From a virus, in IMG/VR virus record IMGVR_UViG_3300032805_000004, positions 1-64,000 of that record: DNA of 64,000 nt. One strand, 5' to 3'. How positions within the stretch are numbered: the stretch's first letter is position 1; every line of letters begins with the position of its first letter. The translations under genes were made by a program, and so were the position numbers. Shown here piece by piece: positions 34,282-43,297 of this stretch. The notes beneath the pieces are model-generated. The model saw only the letters and a program-made list of their open reading frames with translations, ran no database searches and was not told where the DNA came from.

Positions 34282-35916
34282 TCAACGCCGCCCGGCCCGG
34301 TTCGGCACCGTAACCGGCGGCTGAGCAGGACCCGGCCAGCCGCCCCTAGCGGGCGGCGGCGGGCTGGAGTTCAGAATGCTCCCCGCGTCCTGGCTGGACG
34401 GCGGCGCCTGCCACATCGGCCACGGCAGCGGGGCGCTGCCGAGCTCGTGTGACATGTACAGCCACGGCCCGTTGTAGACGTTGCCGGAGAACACGTTGTT
34501 CTGGTTGTAGGTGATGTTGTTCTCGACGAACTGGCCTGTGTACGGCGGGTAGGTACCCGATTCGGAGAACACCCCGTTGAAGCCGCAGAAACCGGGTGTC
34601 GGGTTGCAGCCTGATCCGATCACCGACGGGGTGAAGTTGAATACGTTGCCGGAGACGGTCACGTTCTGCGTCTTCCACCGGCAGTCGTCGATGTAGGGCG
34701 TCATGGCCAGATCGGTCGCGTTCGCACAGGTGGTGAGGGTGGCCACGGTGGGGTTGACCAGGGTGCAGTAGCCGGTGGAGGTGTTCGCCGAACTTGAGCA
34801 GTACCGGTTAGCGTTCTCCCACAAGACAACACCGCCCCAGTTGTCAGTGAACGAATTGTTCGTGACATCCATCGCTGTATAGCCGAACGCGTTCGGTGCC
34901 CGGCTGTCGAACCCCGACTCGGAAATATAGACCGCAGAGCTGGGGAAACCGGTTCCGGCGTTACCGCTGCCCCAGGCGTTGTCCACAAACGTGTTGTCGT
35001 TGATCAGCGCGTTGTAGCTGATCTCATAAATGATCCCCGGCCCCCAGTTGCCGCTGATGTAGTTGTTCTCGAAGTCGAATCCGGAGTTGTCGGTGTCCGC
35101 CCACAGCCCGGTCGACAGGTTGTCATGCACGTAGTTGCTGGTGACAGTCACGTCGTAGGCGTCCCAGAACTTCCCGCCGCCGGTGCAGCCGCAGCCCGGC
35201 TGGACGGTTTCCCAGTCGTAGGTATCGTTGTGGTCGATCTCGTTGTGGTCGATCGTCACCCCGGACGGCCCGGCCGCCGAATACACCTGAAACCCGTACT
35301 GCTGGTTGTCTTTCAGGCAGTTATAGCTGGCGCTGTCGCCGGAGCCGAGGAACAGCCCGGCGCCGGCGTTGTCCCGGATCGTGTTGTACTCGAACACCCA
35401 TCCGACGCCGGAGTCATGGTTGACGACACCTTCGTTCTGGTCACTGCCCCATGTGCCGAAATTCTGGATCGTCAGGTAGGTGATCGTCACATCCGTGGAG
35501 CCGCCGACGAACGCGTACAGGTTGGTCTGCTTACCGTCGATGACAGCACCGGGCGCGCCCGTGAACGTTGATCCTGAGCCTGGGTTGATCTGCGAGAACG
35601 CGCCTGTGCCGAGGGTGTGGGTGCCCGGCGCGAACCAGTAGGTGGTCGATGCCAAGCTGAAGTTGACACCGGAGTCATCCCCGGCTGGGACGGTCACCGC
35701 ACCACCCGGCGGGGTGACGGGGCCGCCGCCGAGGATTGCCGGGTTCCCGCAGATCACCGGGGACCGCGACGACGGCGCCGGCATGTGCGCCTGCGTATGC
35801 ACGAACAGCAGGATCAGCGCGACCGAGGTAGCGACCGCGGCCAGGTCCCGCATCAGCCCCAGGCCGTACCGCCGCACTAGCCACGTAACGATGAGCGCTA
35901 CTCGCTGAACACGCAT
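34282..35916 (-). CDS. Right-handed beta-helix protein with N-terminal membrane anchor
   Basis: 544 residues from the ATG at 35916, which overlaps the end of the previous gene. Residues 1-40 are basic then hydrophobic (LMRDLAAVATSVALILLFVH), a signal anchor. Residues about 80-500 are rows of short strands with Asn ladders (ITYLTIQNFGTWGSD, VTIDHNEIDHNDTYDW, VTSNYVHDNLSTGLW, FDFENNYISGNWG), the parallel beta-helix of pectate lyases and tailspikes. The Pro-rich end is low complexity. The membrane anchor is odd for a tailspike and suggests a lysogen-surface protein. Substrate unknown. Confidence 0.75.
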   Translation of the reverse strand: MRVQRVALIVTWLVRRYGLGLMRDLAAVATSVALILLFVHTQAHMPAPSSRSPVICGNPAILGGGPVTPPGGAVTVPAGDDSGVNFSLASTTYWFAPGTHTLGTGAFSQINPGSGSTFTGAPGAVIDGKQTNLYAFVGGSTDVTITYLTIQNFGTWGSDQNEGVVNHDSGVGWVFEYNTIRDNAGAGLFLGSGDSASYNCLKDNQQYGFQVYSAAGPSGVTIDHNEIDHNDTYDWETVQPGCGCTGGGKFWDAYDVTVTSNYVHDNLSTGLWADTDNSGFDFENNYISGNWGPGIIYEISYNALINDNTFVDNAWGSGNAGTGFPSSAVYISESGFDSRAPNAFGYTAMDVTNNSFTDNWGGVVLWENANRYCSSSANTSTGYCTLVNPTVATLTTCANATDLAMTPYIDDCRWKTQNVTVSGNVFNFTPSVIGSGCNPTPGFCGFNGVFSESGTYPPYTGQFVENNITYNQNNVFSGNVYNGPWLYMSHELGSAPLPWPMWQAPPSSQDAGSILNSSPPPPARGGWPGPAQPPVTVPNRAGRR

Positions 35917-36398
35917 TCGATGCTGAACTCGGTGGATGTCCCAGCGGCCGAGCAGGTCAGGAAGATCGCCGCATATGCTGCCGCGCCGGAGCTGCTGGTC
36001 GGGCCGATGCGCCATTCACTTCCGGGGGTGACCCATTCGGCCCAGTTCGCCCCTGCGGTGAACGGCAGCACCTGCCCCCACAGGATGGTTCCGAATGTGG
36101 GGGCCAGCGACCAGGACGCGATCGTCCACGCCGTGTTCGCGGCGATGTCGGCCGGGTTATGCGGCCGCGGTATCACCCCGGTCCCGCCGGTTGGGCTGTT
36201 TCCGGCGCGGGCGAGGTAGCACTGCACGGTCCCGTTCGGTGGGTAGGAGACGCCAGAGCCGGAGAAGGTGCCGATGCGGATGGCCTGAATGTCGCAGATG
36301 GCGGTGGTGGTGGTGGTGACCAGCAACATCGGGGTCTGCGCGGTGGAGGCGAGAGTGATCTGCCCTGAGTCGACTGTGTAGGTTCTGCCAAGCGGCAA
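35898..36398 (-). CDS. Beta-sandwich virion protein, paralogue of 42321-42809
   Basis: 166 residues. APTFGTILWGQVLPFTAGAN near 105 aligns with NIGTVLWEQELPQTTGSS in the protein at 42321, and both have an early RIGTFSG/RIDIIST strand and a final FSIECVFSE/YNVDLIWSE. It is a likely capsid- or fibre-associated beta sandwich. The two paralogues flank the glycosyltransferase block. Confidence 0.65.
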   Translation of the reverse strand: MPLGRTYTVDSGQITLASTAQTPMLLVTTTTTAICDIQAIRIGTFSGSGVSYPPNGTVQCYLARAGNSPTGGTGVIPRPHNPADIAANTAWTIASWSLAPTFGTILWGQVLPFTAGANWAEWVTPGSEWRIGPTSSSGAAAYAAIFLTCSAAGTSTEFSIECVFSE

Positions 36399-36413
36399 CG
36401 GACTGCCTCCTTG

Positions 36414-37115
36414 CTAAGTCCCGGATGCGACCTTGCGCAGTGCCCGGACGGTGGCCACGTCGGCTTCCATCCGTTCGGCCCGCCACGTCTCGTACGCCTG
36501 CTTGTCAGCTGGCACGCCTTCGAACGCCTCCCAGTAGGTGGCATCGAACTGGCTGCGGCCTGCGGCGGGATGGTTGTGCCGCACTGTCACGTCCGGCAGG
36601 TAGGCGAGGCAGTCGGCTTCGCGGCCGATGACGGTGATGACCTCGTCGACCCACCAGTGCTTCAGAGTCGGTTCGCACATCCAGCCGAGCGCGCGGACGA
36701 TGTCGGCGGACATGACCCAGGCTTCGCCGACGTCGTCGCGGATCCCGTCGTCGGGGTAGGCGATGCCGGTGCCGCCCATGCCGGCGATCGCATCTAGCAG
36801 CGACTTGTCCCAGCCGTGGGTCTGCGGCACGTGGTCATCACCGAACGACGCGAGGGCCCGGTAGTCGACGGCGAAAGTAGCGGCGAGCTCATTCGTCCAC
36901 GCGCCGAGCCCTTTACGGGGGGCGGTGACGACGATGACTGGTACCTGCGCGGAATGCGCGGCGCTGATCGACTTCTGGAGGTCGGGGTCGTCGTTGTCGA
37001 AACCGAACACGATGTCGGTCTGGGCGGTAGATGTCGCGGCGACGGCGCGGACGAAGCGGGCCACGTTGCCGGGCCTGCCCCGTGAAGGGACGATCACGAG
37101 GAGGTCACGTGGCAT
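36414..37115 (-). CDS. GT2-like glycosyltransferase
   Basis: 233 residues from the ATG at 37115 (GAAGAAGG upstream); the longer reading back to 37202 lacks support. LLVIVPSRGRPGNVARFVRA is a GT-A start, FGFDNDDPD has Asp residues in the right place for nucleotide-sugar and metal binding, and LASFGDDHVPQTHGWD carries another acidic motif. GDCL-like and YLPDVTVRHNHPAAG follow. It is predicted to transfer a sugar, possibly to a virion protein. It diverges from the UDP-sugar dehydrogenase gene with only 13 bases between starts. Confidence 0.8.
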   Translation of the reverse strand: MPRDLLVIVPSRGRPGNVARFVRAVAATSTAQTDIVFGFDNDDPDLQKSISAAHSAQVPVIVVTAPRKGLGAWTNELAATFAVDYRALASFGDDHVPQTHGWDKSLLDAIAGMGGTGIAYPDDGIRDDVGEAWVMSADIVRALGWMCEPTLKHWWVDEVITVIGREADCLAYLPDVTVRHNHPAAGRSQFDATYWEAFEGVPADKQAYETWRAERMEADVATVRALRKVASGT

Positions 37116-37128
37116 TAGCCTTCTTCCT

Positions 37129-37896
37129 GTGAAAGTTGCGATCATCGGATACCGGGGCGTCGTCGGCAGCGCCCAGATGCGCCTGTGGGCCGGGCATGAC
37201 ATCGTCGGCTACGACACTGCGGACGGTGGCCCGTACCCGGCTGAGATCGCGAGCTGTGATTTCGCTGTGGTGTGCGTGCCGACCCCGACCGTGCCCGGCG
37301 GCGGCGCCGACCTGAACTACCTTCACCAGGCGCTCGGGCAGCTACCGGATGGAGTACCGGTGCTGATCCGCTCGACTATGCCGCCCGGCACAGTGGACTC
37401 CATCGGCGTCACATGGCCGGACAAACTGGTCGCCCACGCCCCCGAATTCATCTGCGAACGTGCTGGTGCGCGGATACGCGAATCCGCTGATGTGCCATGG
37501 ATGCTCCTCGGTGGCACCCCGGCGGCCCGTGAGTTTTTCCGCCCACGGCTCGCTGAGGTGTACCCCGATGACCGCATCCACGAGTGGCCCGCTATCGTCG
37601 CCGAGCTCGCCAAGTACACGGCCAACCTGCACTGGGCAGCCAAGGTCACATTCGTCAACGAAATGGCGCAAATCTGCGAGGCGACCGGCGCCCAGTGGGA
37701 GCAGGTGCGTGAGGCGTGGCTAGCCGACCCGCGGGTCGCGCGGGACTACACGGCGATGGACGGGTTCCCGCCTGGGTTCGGTGGCCCCTGCTTGCCGAAA
37801 GACCTCGCCGCCCTGATCGCGGAAAGCCTTGACGCAGGCTACGAACCGGAGTTCCTCATCGCCATCGAAGATGCCAATGCCAGGTTCCGCGGGTGA
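37129..37896 (+). CDS. Short UDP-glucose/GDP-mannose dehydrogenase-like protein
   Basis: 255 residues from the GTG at 37129. MKVAIIGYRGVVGSAQMRLW is the NAD-binding Rossmann start; CVPTPTVPGG, RSTMPPGTVD and APEFICERAG follow. ELAKYTANLHWAAKVTFVNE is the family central helix and GFPPGFGGPCLPKDL carries the catalytic Cys and Lys-Asp. The usual C-terminal sugar-binding domain (about 130 residues) is missing, so it is shorter than the typical 420-440 residues. The stop overlaps the next gene (GTGA). Probably makes or modifies an activated sugar for the nearby transferases. Confidence 0.85.
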   Translation: MKVAIIGYRGVVGSAQMRLWAGHDIVGYDTADGGPYPAEIASCDFAVVCVPTPTVPGGGADLNYLHQALGQLPDGVPVLIRSTMPPGTVDSIGVTWPDKLVAHAPEFICERAGARIRESADVPWMLLGGTPAAREFFRPRLAEVYPDDRIHEWPAIVAELAKYTANLHWAAKVTFVNEMAQICEATGAQWEQVREAWLADPRVARDYTAMDGFPPGFGGPCLPKDLAALIAESLDAGYEPEFLIAIEDANARFRG

Positions 37897-38915
37897 GGGT
37901 CCTGCTCACCGGCGCGGCCGGGTTCATCGGCGGCTACGTCGTCCGCGAGCTCCTCGGCCGCGGCTACGACGTCACCGGGCTGGACAACTTTTCCAAATAC
38001 GGTCGCCTGACCCGCGACTACTTCGCCGATCCCCGCTATCGGCACGTCGCCGGGGACGCCCGCGACGTTGGCCTGATGCGGCGTCTCGCTCTCGACGCCG
38101 ACTATCTCATCGCTGCGGCGTCGATGATCGGCGGGATCAGTTTCTTCCATGCCTACCCGTATGATCTGCTCGCCACTAACGAGCGGATCATCGCCTCCAC
38201 CTGCGACGCCGCGATCACTGCGCATCAGGCCGGGCGGCTGCGCAAGGTCACCTACGTGTCCTCGTCGATGGTGTACGAGTCGGCGACCTCGTGGCCGACC
38301 GCCGAGGGCCAGGAACTACTCATGCCGCCGCCAATGTCCAGCTACGGGTTCCAGAAGCTCTGCGGCGAATACTTTGTCGATGCGGCCTGCGACCAGTACG
38401 ACCTGCCGTACACGATCGTCCGCCCGTTCAACGCTGTCGGGATCGGTGAACAGCGCGCCATCGGCGAGCGCGAGGTGAAGTCCGGGAACCTGCGGCTGGC
38501 CATGTCCCACGTCGTCCCGGACCTGGTGCAGAAGGTTCTGCGGGGGCAGGACCCTTTGCACATTCTGGGTGATGGAACGCAGGTGCGGCATTACACCTAC
38601 GGCGGTGACCTGGCCCGCGGGATTGTGACGGCGATGGAGCACCCCAGCGCCGAAGGTGAAGACTTCAACCTTTCCACCGCAACATCCACGACGGTGGTGG
38701 AGCTGGCGGAAATGATCTGGCGGAAGATCAGAGGCCCGCGGGTGCCATTCCGTTACGTCCACGATCCGCCGTTTGAGCATGATGTCCAGTGCCGTATCCC
38801 CGCCACCAGGAAAGCGTGGGAGGTGCTCGGCTTCGAGGCCGCTACGCCGCTGGATGTGATGCTGGACGAGGTGATCCCGTGGGTGGCTCAGGCCATCGAA
38901 GACGGCTCAATCTGA
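37893..38915 (+). CDS. NAD-dependent epimerase/dehydratase
   Basis: 340 residues. MRVLLTGAAGFIGGYVVREL is the glycine-rich NAD site, AASMIGGISFFHAYPYDL the loop of extended SDRs, and YGFQKLCGEYF the catalytic YxxxK, preceded by VSSSMVY as Ser triad. Late motifs are IVRPFNAVG and HILGDGTQVRHYTYGGDLARG. It resembles GDP-mannose or UDP-sugar epimerases. It is coupled to the upstream dehydrogenase, so the pair forms a nucleotide-sugar unit. Its 3' end overlaps the opposite-strand glycosyltransferase by 28 bases. Confidence 0.9.
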   Translation: MRVLLTGAAGFIGGYVVRELLGRGYDVTGLDNFSKYGRLTRDYFADPRYRHVAGDARDVGLMRRLALDADYLIAAASMIGGISFFHAYPYDLLATNERIIASTCDAAITAHQAGRLRKVTYVSSSMVYESATSWPTAEGQELLMPPPMSSYGFQKLCGEYFVDAACDQYDLPYTIVRPFNAVGIGEQRAIGEREVKSGNLRLAMSHVVPDLVQKVLRGQDPLHILGDGTQVRHYTYGGDLARGIVTAMEHPSAEGEDFNLSTATSTTVVELAEMIWRKIRGPRVPFRYVHDPPFEHDVQCRIPATRKAWEVLGFEAATPLDVMLDEVIPWVAQAIEDGSI

Positions 38916-40618
38916 ACCTGATCCACGGGCGGGATGCAGATACGGCCTAGCCCGTACCGGCCGAAACCAATCTCCTCCCACGCCAGGCCGTTCTCGGCGC
39001 AGTAGGTGTCCAGAGCCTTGGCGACGGTGTCACCGGGCCAGTTCAGCGTGTCATGGCACAGCACCACCCCACCGGGCAGCACCGACGGCACAAACTTCCG
39101 CAGCTCCGCGAGAGTGTGCTCGTACTCATGCGAGGTGTCGATGAACAGCACGTCACACGGCCCCGGCTTGATGTCTTCGGACATGTCGTCAGCAACGTAC
39201 AGATCCCACCGGCCAGACCTGGCCCAGTAGTCCGGCACCTTCGGCTGCTCCAGGTCAACCGACCACACATGCCCGTCTACCTCTTCGGCTGCGGCGAGAA
39301 ACGCCACCGTTGAGGCACCCTGCCGCACCCCAAGCTCAGTGACCTGAACTTGCGGGTAGCGGGCCGCGGTTTCGCGGAGGACCGGCATGTAATGCTGCAT
39401 GTCGGATGGCTGCGCCCAGCATTTCAGGTAGTCGGCTTGCAGATCCGTCCCCGGCTGCGGGGCCGCGGCGGCGCGGCCGGTGACCATCTCCTCGAGCTTG
39501 GCGAGCACCGGCACCCAATACTGCTCGAACACCGCGTCCACGTCGTATTGCAACGCGAACTCGCGGGCCTCTTTCCGCCGTGCCTCGTTACCGGGCCATT
39601 CGGCGTACGCCTCCTCGTAGGCGTCGAGGATACCTTTGACCGAGGGGCGGACCCACCACGCCTCATGTCCCGTCGACCAGTGCGGCTCACCTGCGACTTT
39701 CCACCCAGAACCGCACAACTCGGTCATGGCGGACCCGTCGGTCACCACCACCGGGACACCGCACGCCTGCGCCTCCAGCGACGGCAACCCGAACCCCTCG
39801 GCGAGGGAACACCCCGAGTACAGGTCAAGACACTGGAACCACTCGGCCATCGTCTCGTCCCCGATGAGGCCGCAGGTGTAGGCGTGCTGGTCTGGGAACA
39901 TCACATGGTCGGCGACGCCGAGGCTGGTGGCGATCGCTTTGAGGTTCAGGCCGCCGATCGGCTTCGCGTCGATCACCGAATGGACGACGAGCATGGAGTT
40001 CGGGTGACGGCGGTGGAACTTCGCGAACGCGGTCATCTGCTCCGGGAGTGCTTTGCGGTTCCCGGAGTCCTTGTTGATCGCGCAGATGCCGATCAGGAAC
40101 GTGTTCGCCCCGATCCCCATGTCTTCCCGCAGCTGGTCACGGTCCGCGGCGGGCCGGAACAGGGCGGTGTCGATGCCGTGGGGGACGTAGAACGGGTCCC
40201 AGCCGGCTTCGCGGAGTTTTGTCTCACCGAATCGGCTGAACGCGATCGGTGTCCCCCCGGACTGTTCCAGTTTCAGTTTGTCGAGCGCGCCGAGGGGGTT
40301 GCAGTCGATCGGCATCCAGTGGGCGACGTTGAGGCTCTTCAGTTTTTTGGCGTCCATGGCGAATACGTCGCACAGGGTGATGAGGAGGTCGGCTCCGGCG
40401 TAGCGGTAGTGGGCGTCGATGACGTCACTGCCGAAGGCGTCGAGGCCGCCGGGGAGGACGGTGTGGCCTTCCCAGGCGAAGGCGTTGCCGAAGAAGCTGT
40501 AGGGGGAGGAGACGGTGACGTCGTGGCCTGCGGCGGCGAGCCGCCGCACCAGCAAGCCAGTCTGAATACCGTACCCGGTCTTAAGGAATGGCGCATTAGA
40601 ATTAACGACTATTTTCAC
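38888..40618 (-). CDS. GT4 glycosyltransferase fused to SAM methyltransferase
   Basis: 576 residues (start GTG 40618; GTG 40624 also possible). Residues 1-370 are GT4: SNAPFLKTGYGIQTGLLVRRL, PHGIDTALFRP, then SLAEGFGLPSLEAQACGVPVV with the E-x7-E motif. Residues 385-576 form a class I methyltransferase of the type VTELGVRQGASTVAFLAA, VWSVDLEQPK, DVLFIDTSHEYEHTL and LPGGVVLCHDT. Such fusions suggest a sugar that is transferred and then methylated by one polypeptide. It lies between the GT17-like gene and the nucleotide-sugar pair. Confidence 0.85.
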   Translation of the reverse strand: MKIVVNSNAPFLKTGYGIQTGLLVRRLAAAGHDVTVSSPYSFFGNAFAWEGHTVLPGGLDAFGSDVIDAHYRYAGADLLITLCDVFAMDAKKLKSLNVAHWMPIDCNPLGALDKLKLEQSGGTPIAFSRFGETKLREAGWDPFYVPHGIDTALFRPAADRDQLREDMGIGANTFLIGICAINKDSGNRKALPEQMTAFAKFHRRHPNSMLVVHSVIDAKPIGGLNLKAIATSLGVADHVMFPDQHAYTCGLIGDETMAEWFQCLDLYSGCSLAEGFGLPSLEAQACGVPVVVTDGSAMTELCGSGWKVAGEPHWSTGHEAWWVRPSVKGILDAYEEAYAEWPGNEARRKEAREFALQYDVDAVFEQYWVPVLAKLEEMVTGRAAAAPQPGTDLQADYLKCWAQPSDMQHYMPVLRETAARYPQVQVTELGVRQGASTVAFLAAAEEVDGHVWSVDLEQPKVPDYWARSGRWDLYVADDMSEDIKPGPCDVLFIDTSHEYEHTLAELRKFVPSVLPGGVVLCHDTLNWPGDTVAKALDTYCAENGLAWEEIGFGRYGLGRICIPPVDQVQIEPSSMA

Positions 40619-40642
40619 AAGCACCCTGCTTTTGTGTAGGCT

Positions 40643-41425
40643 TCAATAGCGCGGCCGGAACCATTCCGGCGGGCATCTGCGCTTATAGATCCACTGCGGC
40701 CACGTCTCGTCCACATCCACCGGGATCAGATGCTGCACACCTTCCTGCTGGACACCGTGCCGGACCGCACCGGCCTCACCGAACCGGTACCAGCGGGTGG
40801 CACCATCCATCACCTGCGCGTACAGCTCCAGATGGCACATCACCTTCGCTTTCGCCCGGATCGCGTCCGGGCCACCGAGCCAAGTCAGGTGCCAGCCGCC
40901 GTCGTCCAGTACCGGGTACATGCCGCGGCCGTCCCGTGCCGTGGTGAAACACGAGATCGCGTCCGCGCGTGCGGCCACCGCCCCCTGCCACGGGACAGGG
41001 ACCAGCCAGTCCACCGCGTAGGCGGCGAACCTTTGCGCCAGCGAGATGAACGGCTTCGGGCGGCAGGCGACTGCGGCAGGTGACGGGATCTCGTCCACAT
41101 CGCAGATGAGGACCGTGTCACCCTTGGTGGTGCCTGCCTTGCCGAGCCCGTCCCACGTCCAGGACCGGTGGACGTGTTCCCGCGCCCACGGGTGGGCCTG
41201 CCAGCCGTGGGTTTCGTCGGCCACGATGTGCACGATCCGGTCTTTCCACGGCCCGAACCTGCCGTTCGCGTTGTCGGCGTAGTGCAGGGGTTTCGGTTTG
41301 CCGTGGTGATCCCATGGGGCTTCGACGAGGATGTGCCGGTAGATGGGGGTGCTGTCAAGTTCGGTGAGGCGGCATTCGAGCATGTCCAGTTCGTTGTTGA
41401 ACAGGAACGCGTCGAAAACCCTCAC
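40643..41425 (-). CDS. GT17-family glycosyltransferase
   Basis: 260 residues. MRVFDAFLFNNELDMLECRL is the family signature. ILVEAPWDHHGKPKPLHYAD, then DTVLICDVDEIPSP (DxD-like metal site) and KVMCHLELYAQ follow. GT17 includes N-acetylglucosaminyltransferases and several phage or bacterial relatives. Predicted to add a sugar to a virion or cell-surface acceptor. The gene ends 18 bases before the GT4-methyltransferase gene starts, in one operon. Confidence 0.88.
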   Translation of the reverse strand: MRVFDAFLFNNELDMLECRLTELDSTPIYRHILVEAPWDHHGKPKPLHYADNANGRFGPWKDRIVHIVADETHGWQAHPWAREHVHRSWTWDGLGKAGTTKGDTVLICDVDEIPSPAAVACRPKPFISLAQRFAAYAVDWLVPVPWQGAVAARADAISCFTTARDGRGMYPVLDDGGWHLTWLGGPDAIRAKAKVMCHLELYAQVMDGATRWYRFGEAGAVRHGVQQEGVQHLIPVDVDETWPQWIYKRRCPPEWFRPRY

Positions 41426-41438
41426 AGGCGGCTCGCTT

Positions 41439-41669
41439 CTACGGGACCACTCTCACCAGGGCGTGGTCGCAGTCGTTCGGCAGGTCACTGAACGCCGGGC
41501 AGGTAGATGGAATCGTATAGGTGATCTGGGTTGTGCCGTCCGGGCAGAGCAGGATCAGCTGTGTGCCGGGTTGAAGGTTGCCCATTTGCTGCGGGTCACC
41601 CAAGATGCTCATTCGCTTGCCTGCTGTCTTGCATCCTGCGGCGTCTTTGACGCAGGTGGTCACATTCAA
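41439..41669 (-). CDS. Small Cys-containing hypothetical protein
   Basis: 76 residues ending 13 bases before the GT17 start. PGTQLILLCPDGTTQITYTI is a beta-hairpin-like stretch, with five Cys overall (CVKDAAGC early, CPAF and CDHAL later). No family is recognised. The start could be internal (MSILGDPQQMG). Confidence 0.45.
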   Translation of the reverse strand: MNVTTCVKDAAGCKTAGKRMSILGDPQQMGNLQPGTQLILLCPDGTTQITYTIPSTCPAFSDLPNDCDHALVRVVP

Positions 41670-41748
41670 CGCTAGTGACAGCAGGGCTTCACGGGCCCCC
41701 CTACCGGATGACTTTGATCACACCGTGGAAACCCAAGACCAGACACGA

Positions 41749-42288
41749 TCACTCACTCCGTTCGTGGGTTGTCCCGCAGGTCGGACATACGCACACAGCA
41801 TTCAGCCGTTCTCTCCACCGGCTACGGCGGTTTCGCGCCTGCTGCGCCCGTGTAGCCCACTGGACGTTGCCCGGCTCGTAGTTGCCGTCGTTGTCCATAC
41901 GGTCGAGCGTCGCTCCACCTGGTCGCGGGCCGAGTTCCTGATTCAGGTCATCCCGGAAACGGGTGAACTCGTGCCACGGCTCGTACAGGATGATGCCCCG
42001 GCCACCGTAGTAGCGGTAGTCGTAGTAGGTCACCTGGTAACACTTGACCTTGATCCTGCGCCACAACCGGTACAGGTAGTCGTCGTACCCGCTGCCGTGC
42101 TTGTAGCGACGCTTTCCCGTGGTCTCTCTTGTCAGGCAGCCACAGGACTGTGATGTACCAGTTGTCAGGCTGCTCCGCAGGACTTCGCGCTCTGTACCGC
42201 AATCACAGCGGCACAGAGCCTTCGGGTTGCATCGCTCAAGAGAGAGGACAGTCCAGCGGCCGTACCGATCGGCTGCTTTTATTCTCAT
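41749..42288 (-). CDS. HNH-like homing endonuclease
   Basis: 179 residues. Residues 5-55 are RYGRWTVLSLERCNPKALCR then SQSCGCLTRE, the Cys-rich start found in many phage HNH proteins. Residues 75-150 hold the GGRGIILYEPWHEFTRF strand and LDRMDNDGNYEPGNVQWAT, with the Asp-Asn and Asn of an HNH-like (AP2-associated) nuclease. It is free-standing between surface-protein genes. A -10-like TACGAT ends seven bases before the ATG, which would give a leaderless message. Confidence 0.85.
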   Translation of the reverse strand: MRIKAADRYGRWTVLSLERCNPKALCRCDCGTEREVLRSSLTTGTSQSCGCLTRETTGKRRYKHGSGYDDYLYRLWRRIKVKCYQVTYYDYRYYGGRGIILYEPWHEFTRFRDDLNQELGPRPGGATLDRMDNDGNYEPGNVQWATRAQQARNRRSRWRERLNAVCVCPTCGTTHERSE

Positions 42289-42295
42289 GCAGCCA

Positions 42296-42301
42296 ATCGT
42301 A
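42296..42301 (-). promoter_or_regulatory. -10-like TACGAT at start of HNH-like gene
   Basis: TACGAT then seven bases then ATG on the minus strand. The arrangement parallels the LAGLIDADG gene at 17838, where the box is six bases from the start. No strong -35. Confidence 0.35.
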
Positions 42302-42320
42302 CCGCAACCTGATGGAGACT

Positions 42321-42809
42321 TTACTCACTCCAGATGAGGTCCACGTTGTAGGTGCCGGGGAACGAGGACTGGTTGAAAAACATGTGCACTCCGCCCGAGG
42401 CGACCGCGGTGCCGGAGCCGAGGGGGACGCCCCATTCGTAGCCGGCCGGGGGGAACTCTTCCCAGCTTGAGCCGGTGGTCTGGGGTAGTTCCTGCTCCCA
42501 CAGCACGGTGCCGATGTTCGGCGGGGTACCCCAGCTGGTGGCGATGGTGCCGAGCGACGGCGGCGCGGAGTAGTCGTGCGCGCCGGCGGTCTGGATGTTG
42601 GTGACGGTGCTGGCCTGCCCGGAGCGGCACAGCTGGAATAGCACGTTGTTCCCGGCTGCGGCCGTGGTGGAGATGATGTCGATCCGGACGCCGACGACCC
42701 ATAGCCGCTTGGTGCCGGTGGCGTACAGGGACAGGCAGGGGATCGCGGTCGTCGAGGTAGCGCTACCGAACAGGCTCGCCCGACCCACGTAGATGTCGCT
42801 GATGGGCAT
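42321..42809 (-). CDS. Beta-sandwich virion protein, paralogue of 35898-36398
   Basis: 162 residues with GGAGG ten bases upstream of the ATG. VGVRIDIISTTAAAGNNVLF, NIGTVLWEQELPQTTGSSWEEF and the ending GTYNVDLIWSE match the 166-residue protein at 35898-36398. Probably a head-surface or fibre subunit. It precedes the HNH-like gene and the glycosyltransferase block. Confidence 0.65.
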   Translation of the reverse strand: MPISDIYVGRASLFGSATSTTAIPCLSLYATGTKRLWVVGVRIDIISTTAAAGNNVLFQLCRSGQASTVTNIQTAGAHDYSAPPSLGTIATSWGTPPNIGTVLWEQELPQTTGSSWEEFPPAGYEWGVPLGSGTAVASGGVHMFFNQSSFPGTYNVDLIWSE

Positions 42810-42900
42810 GGTGCTTCAACCTCCGTTGATGTTTCCGCCGCCAAGGGCAAGGCGGCCTGATATTTGCCCCGGCGAATCTGGGCAGGGCGAAAAGTGAAAG

Positions 42901-43293
42901 CTAGGGCGCTGGTGCGCCCTCGATCAGCAGCGAGCCGTCGAACACGGCCAACGCGGCCGAGGTGCCTGGGTTCATCCACAGGCAGTGGTAGTAGGTGTCC
43001 GGCGCCAGAGTCGCCGTCGCAGTCGCCGTCATCACGAGCAGCACCTGGGACAGGATCGCGGTCTGGGTGACGGTGATCTGCCCATCCGGCCCTGATGTGG
43101 TGTTGATGGAGATGAGCGGGCCGGAGATGTCGGTCGGTGTGATGCGGGCGACGTATTCCCAGGTGGCGCCGTTCGGGATGGGGTAGGGCACGTATCCGCT
43201 GGGGGATTGTGTGGTGAGGGTGAACGTCCACTGCTGCGCACTACCGGCGGGCATGCGCAGGGTCCAGGCGGCGACGCTGGTGGAGACGGCCAT
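42901..43293 (-). CDS. Ig-like or baseplate-type beta protein
   Basis: 130 residues. AQQWTFTLTTQSPSGYVPYP begins a beta domain with WEYVARITPTDISG and ends HCLWMNPGTSAALAVFDGSL, a pattern seen in phage proteins that carry an Ig-like N-domain. No enzyme motif. It lies at the right edge of the surface-protein island. Confidence 0.6.
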   Translation of the reverse strand: MAVSTSVAAWTLRMPAGSAQQWTFTLTTQSPSGYVPYPIPNGATWEYVARITPTDISGPLISINTTSGPDGQITVTQTAILSQVLLVMTATATATLAPDTYYHCLWMNPGTSAALAVFDGSLLIEGAPAP

Positions 43294-43297
43294 CGGG

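Noticed and set aside
39350-40639. 429-codon rightward ORF opposite the GT4-methyltransferase gene
   Set aside because: Antisense of a clear enzyme gene; low-complexity composition.
42236-43231. 331-codon minus-strand ORF across two surface-protein genes
   Set aside because: Different frame from two coherent beta proteins with ribosome sites; Ser/Pro/Arg-rich shadow.
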